From JAWLFI01 sp964626595 (lineage in GTDB: Bacteria; Bacteroidota; Bacteroidia; Chitinophagales; Saprospiraceae), in the NCBI GenBank assembly GCA_964626595.1, contig CAZVFU010000025.1:1-29960 (forward strand): a DNA stretch of 29,960 nucleotides, given 5' to 3'. Positions within the stretch are counted from its first letter, which is position 1. Each line of letters starts with the position of its first letter. The notes under the pieces are model-generated. The model did not search any database. It was not told the DNA's origin and saw only the letters and a program-made list of their open reading frames with translations. The position numbers and the translations under genes are program-made. Below, one piece after another: positions 29,944 to 29,960 of the stretch.

Positions 29944-29960
29944 GTGTTTGTAGGTGGCAT

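Noticed and set aside
1..29960. CRISPR arrays, insertion sequences, prophage genes, toxin-antitoxin pairs
   Set aside because: Looked for short regularly spaced repeats, transposase-like proteins and small paired genes; none seen. The only repeats are the structured family at 7824-8267 and 17690-17884.

Overview
The window looks like a chromosomal segment of a Bacteroidota bacterium, possibly of the Saprospiria/Lewinella type; that last step is a guess from protein style. The signs are: Bacteroidota-type promoters (-7 box TAnnTTTG, with a TTG about 19-20 bp upstream at the two stable-RNA genes), almost no Shine-Dalgarno sequences, a secreted metalloprotease with a type IX secretion C-terminal domain, the large Bacteroidota form of LptD, a DUF4296-like lipoprotein, a LemA/DUF3137 pair, a small SRP RNA, and a tRNA with no encoded CCA. 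Protein genes are moderately AT-rich and densely packed, with many 1-17 bp overlaps. No integrase, transposase, CRISPR array or phage gene is visible.

Layout. 28-2145 (minus): operon of an ArsC-like thioredoxin-fold protein, aerobic coproporphyrinogen oxidase HemF, a SixA-like phosphatase and a small lipoprotein. It diverges by 13 bp from a nucleoside phosphorylase (2159-3034, plus). 3200-4735 (minus): an RluA-type pseudouridine synthase, the SRP RNA gene ffs with its own promoter and terminator, and a small transaldolase. 4807-6659 (plus): glutamate dehydrogenase and a histidine-phosphatase lipoprotein. 6920-7795 (plus): a pirin with an exported-type leader. 7796-8381: a gene-free, GC-rich interval holding two inverted structured repeats. 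8382-10424 (plus): an exported serine hydrolase. 10477-13475 (minus): LemA, DUF3137 and an M14 carboxypeptidase. 13647-15747 (minus): OsmC, serine acetyltransferase and cysteine synthase, a cysteine/redox operon. 15991-17546 (plus): an OlsB/GlsB-like N-acyltransferase and a PlsC-like O-acyltransferase, probably making an amino-acid lipid. 17547-17952: a second gene-free interval with a third copy of the structured repeat. 17953-21089 (plus): ECF sigma factor, a very small membrane partner, an OmpA-like lipoprotein and an M43 metalloprotease. 21104-27872: envelope genes (LptD on minus; amidase and MlaD on plus; a beta-rich exported protein and MurB on minus). 27908-29722 (minus): an ABC exporter. 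29831-29904: tRNA-Arg(TCG) with promoter and strong terminator.

The right half is biased to envelope biogenesis: acyl lipids, LPS transport, phospholipid transport, and peptidoglycan synthesis and hydrolysis. The clearest sequence structure not explained by genes is the repeat family at 7824-8267 and 17690-17884. It has three diverged copies sharing a GC-rich layout with copy-specific perfect hairpins, and two of them form a tail-out inverted pair bounded by a 10-bp inverted repeat, a REPIN- or MITE-like arrangement.
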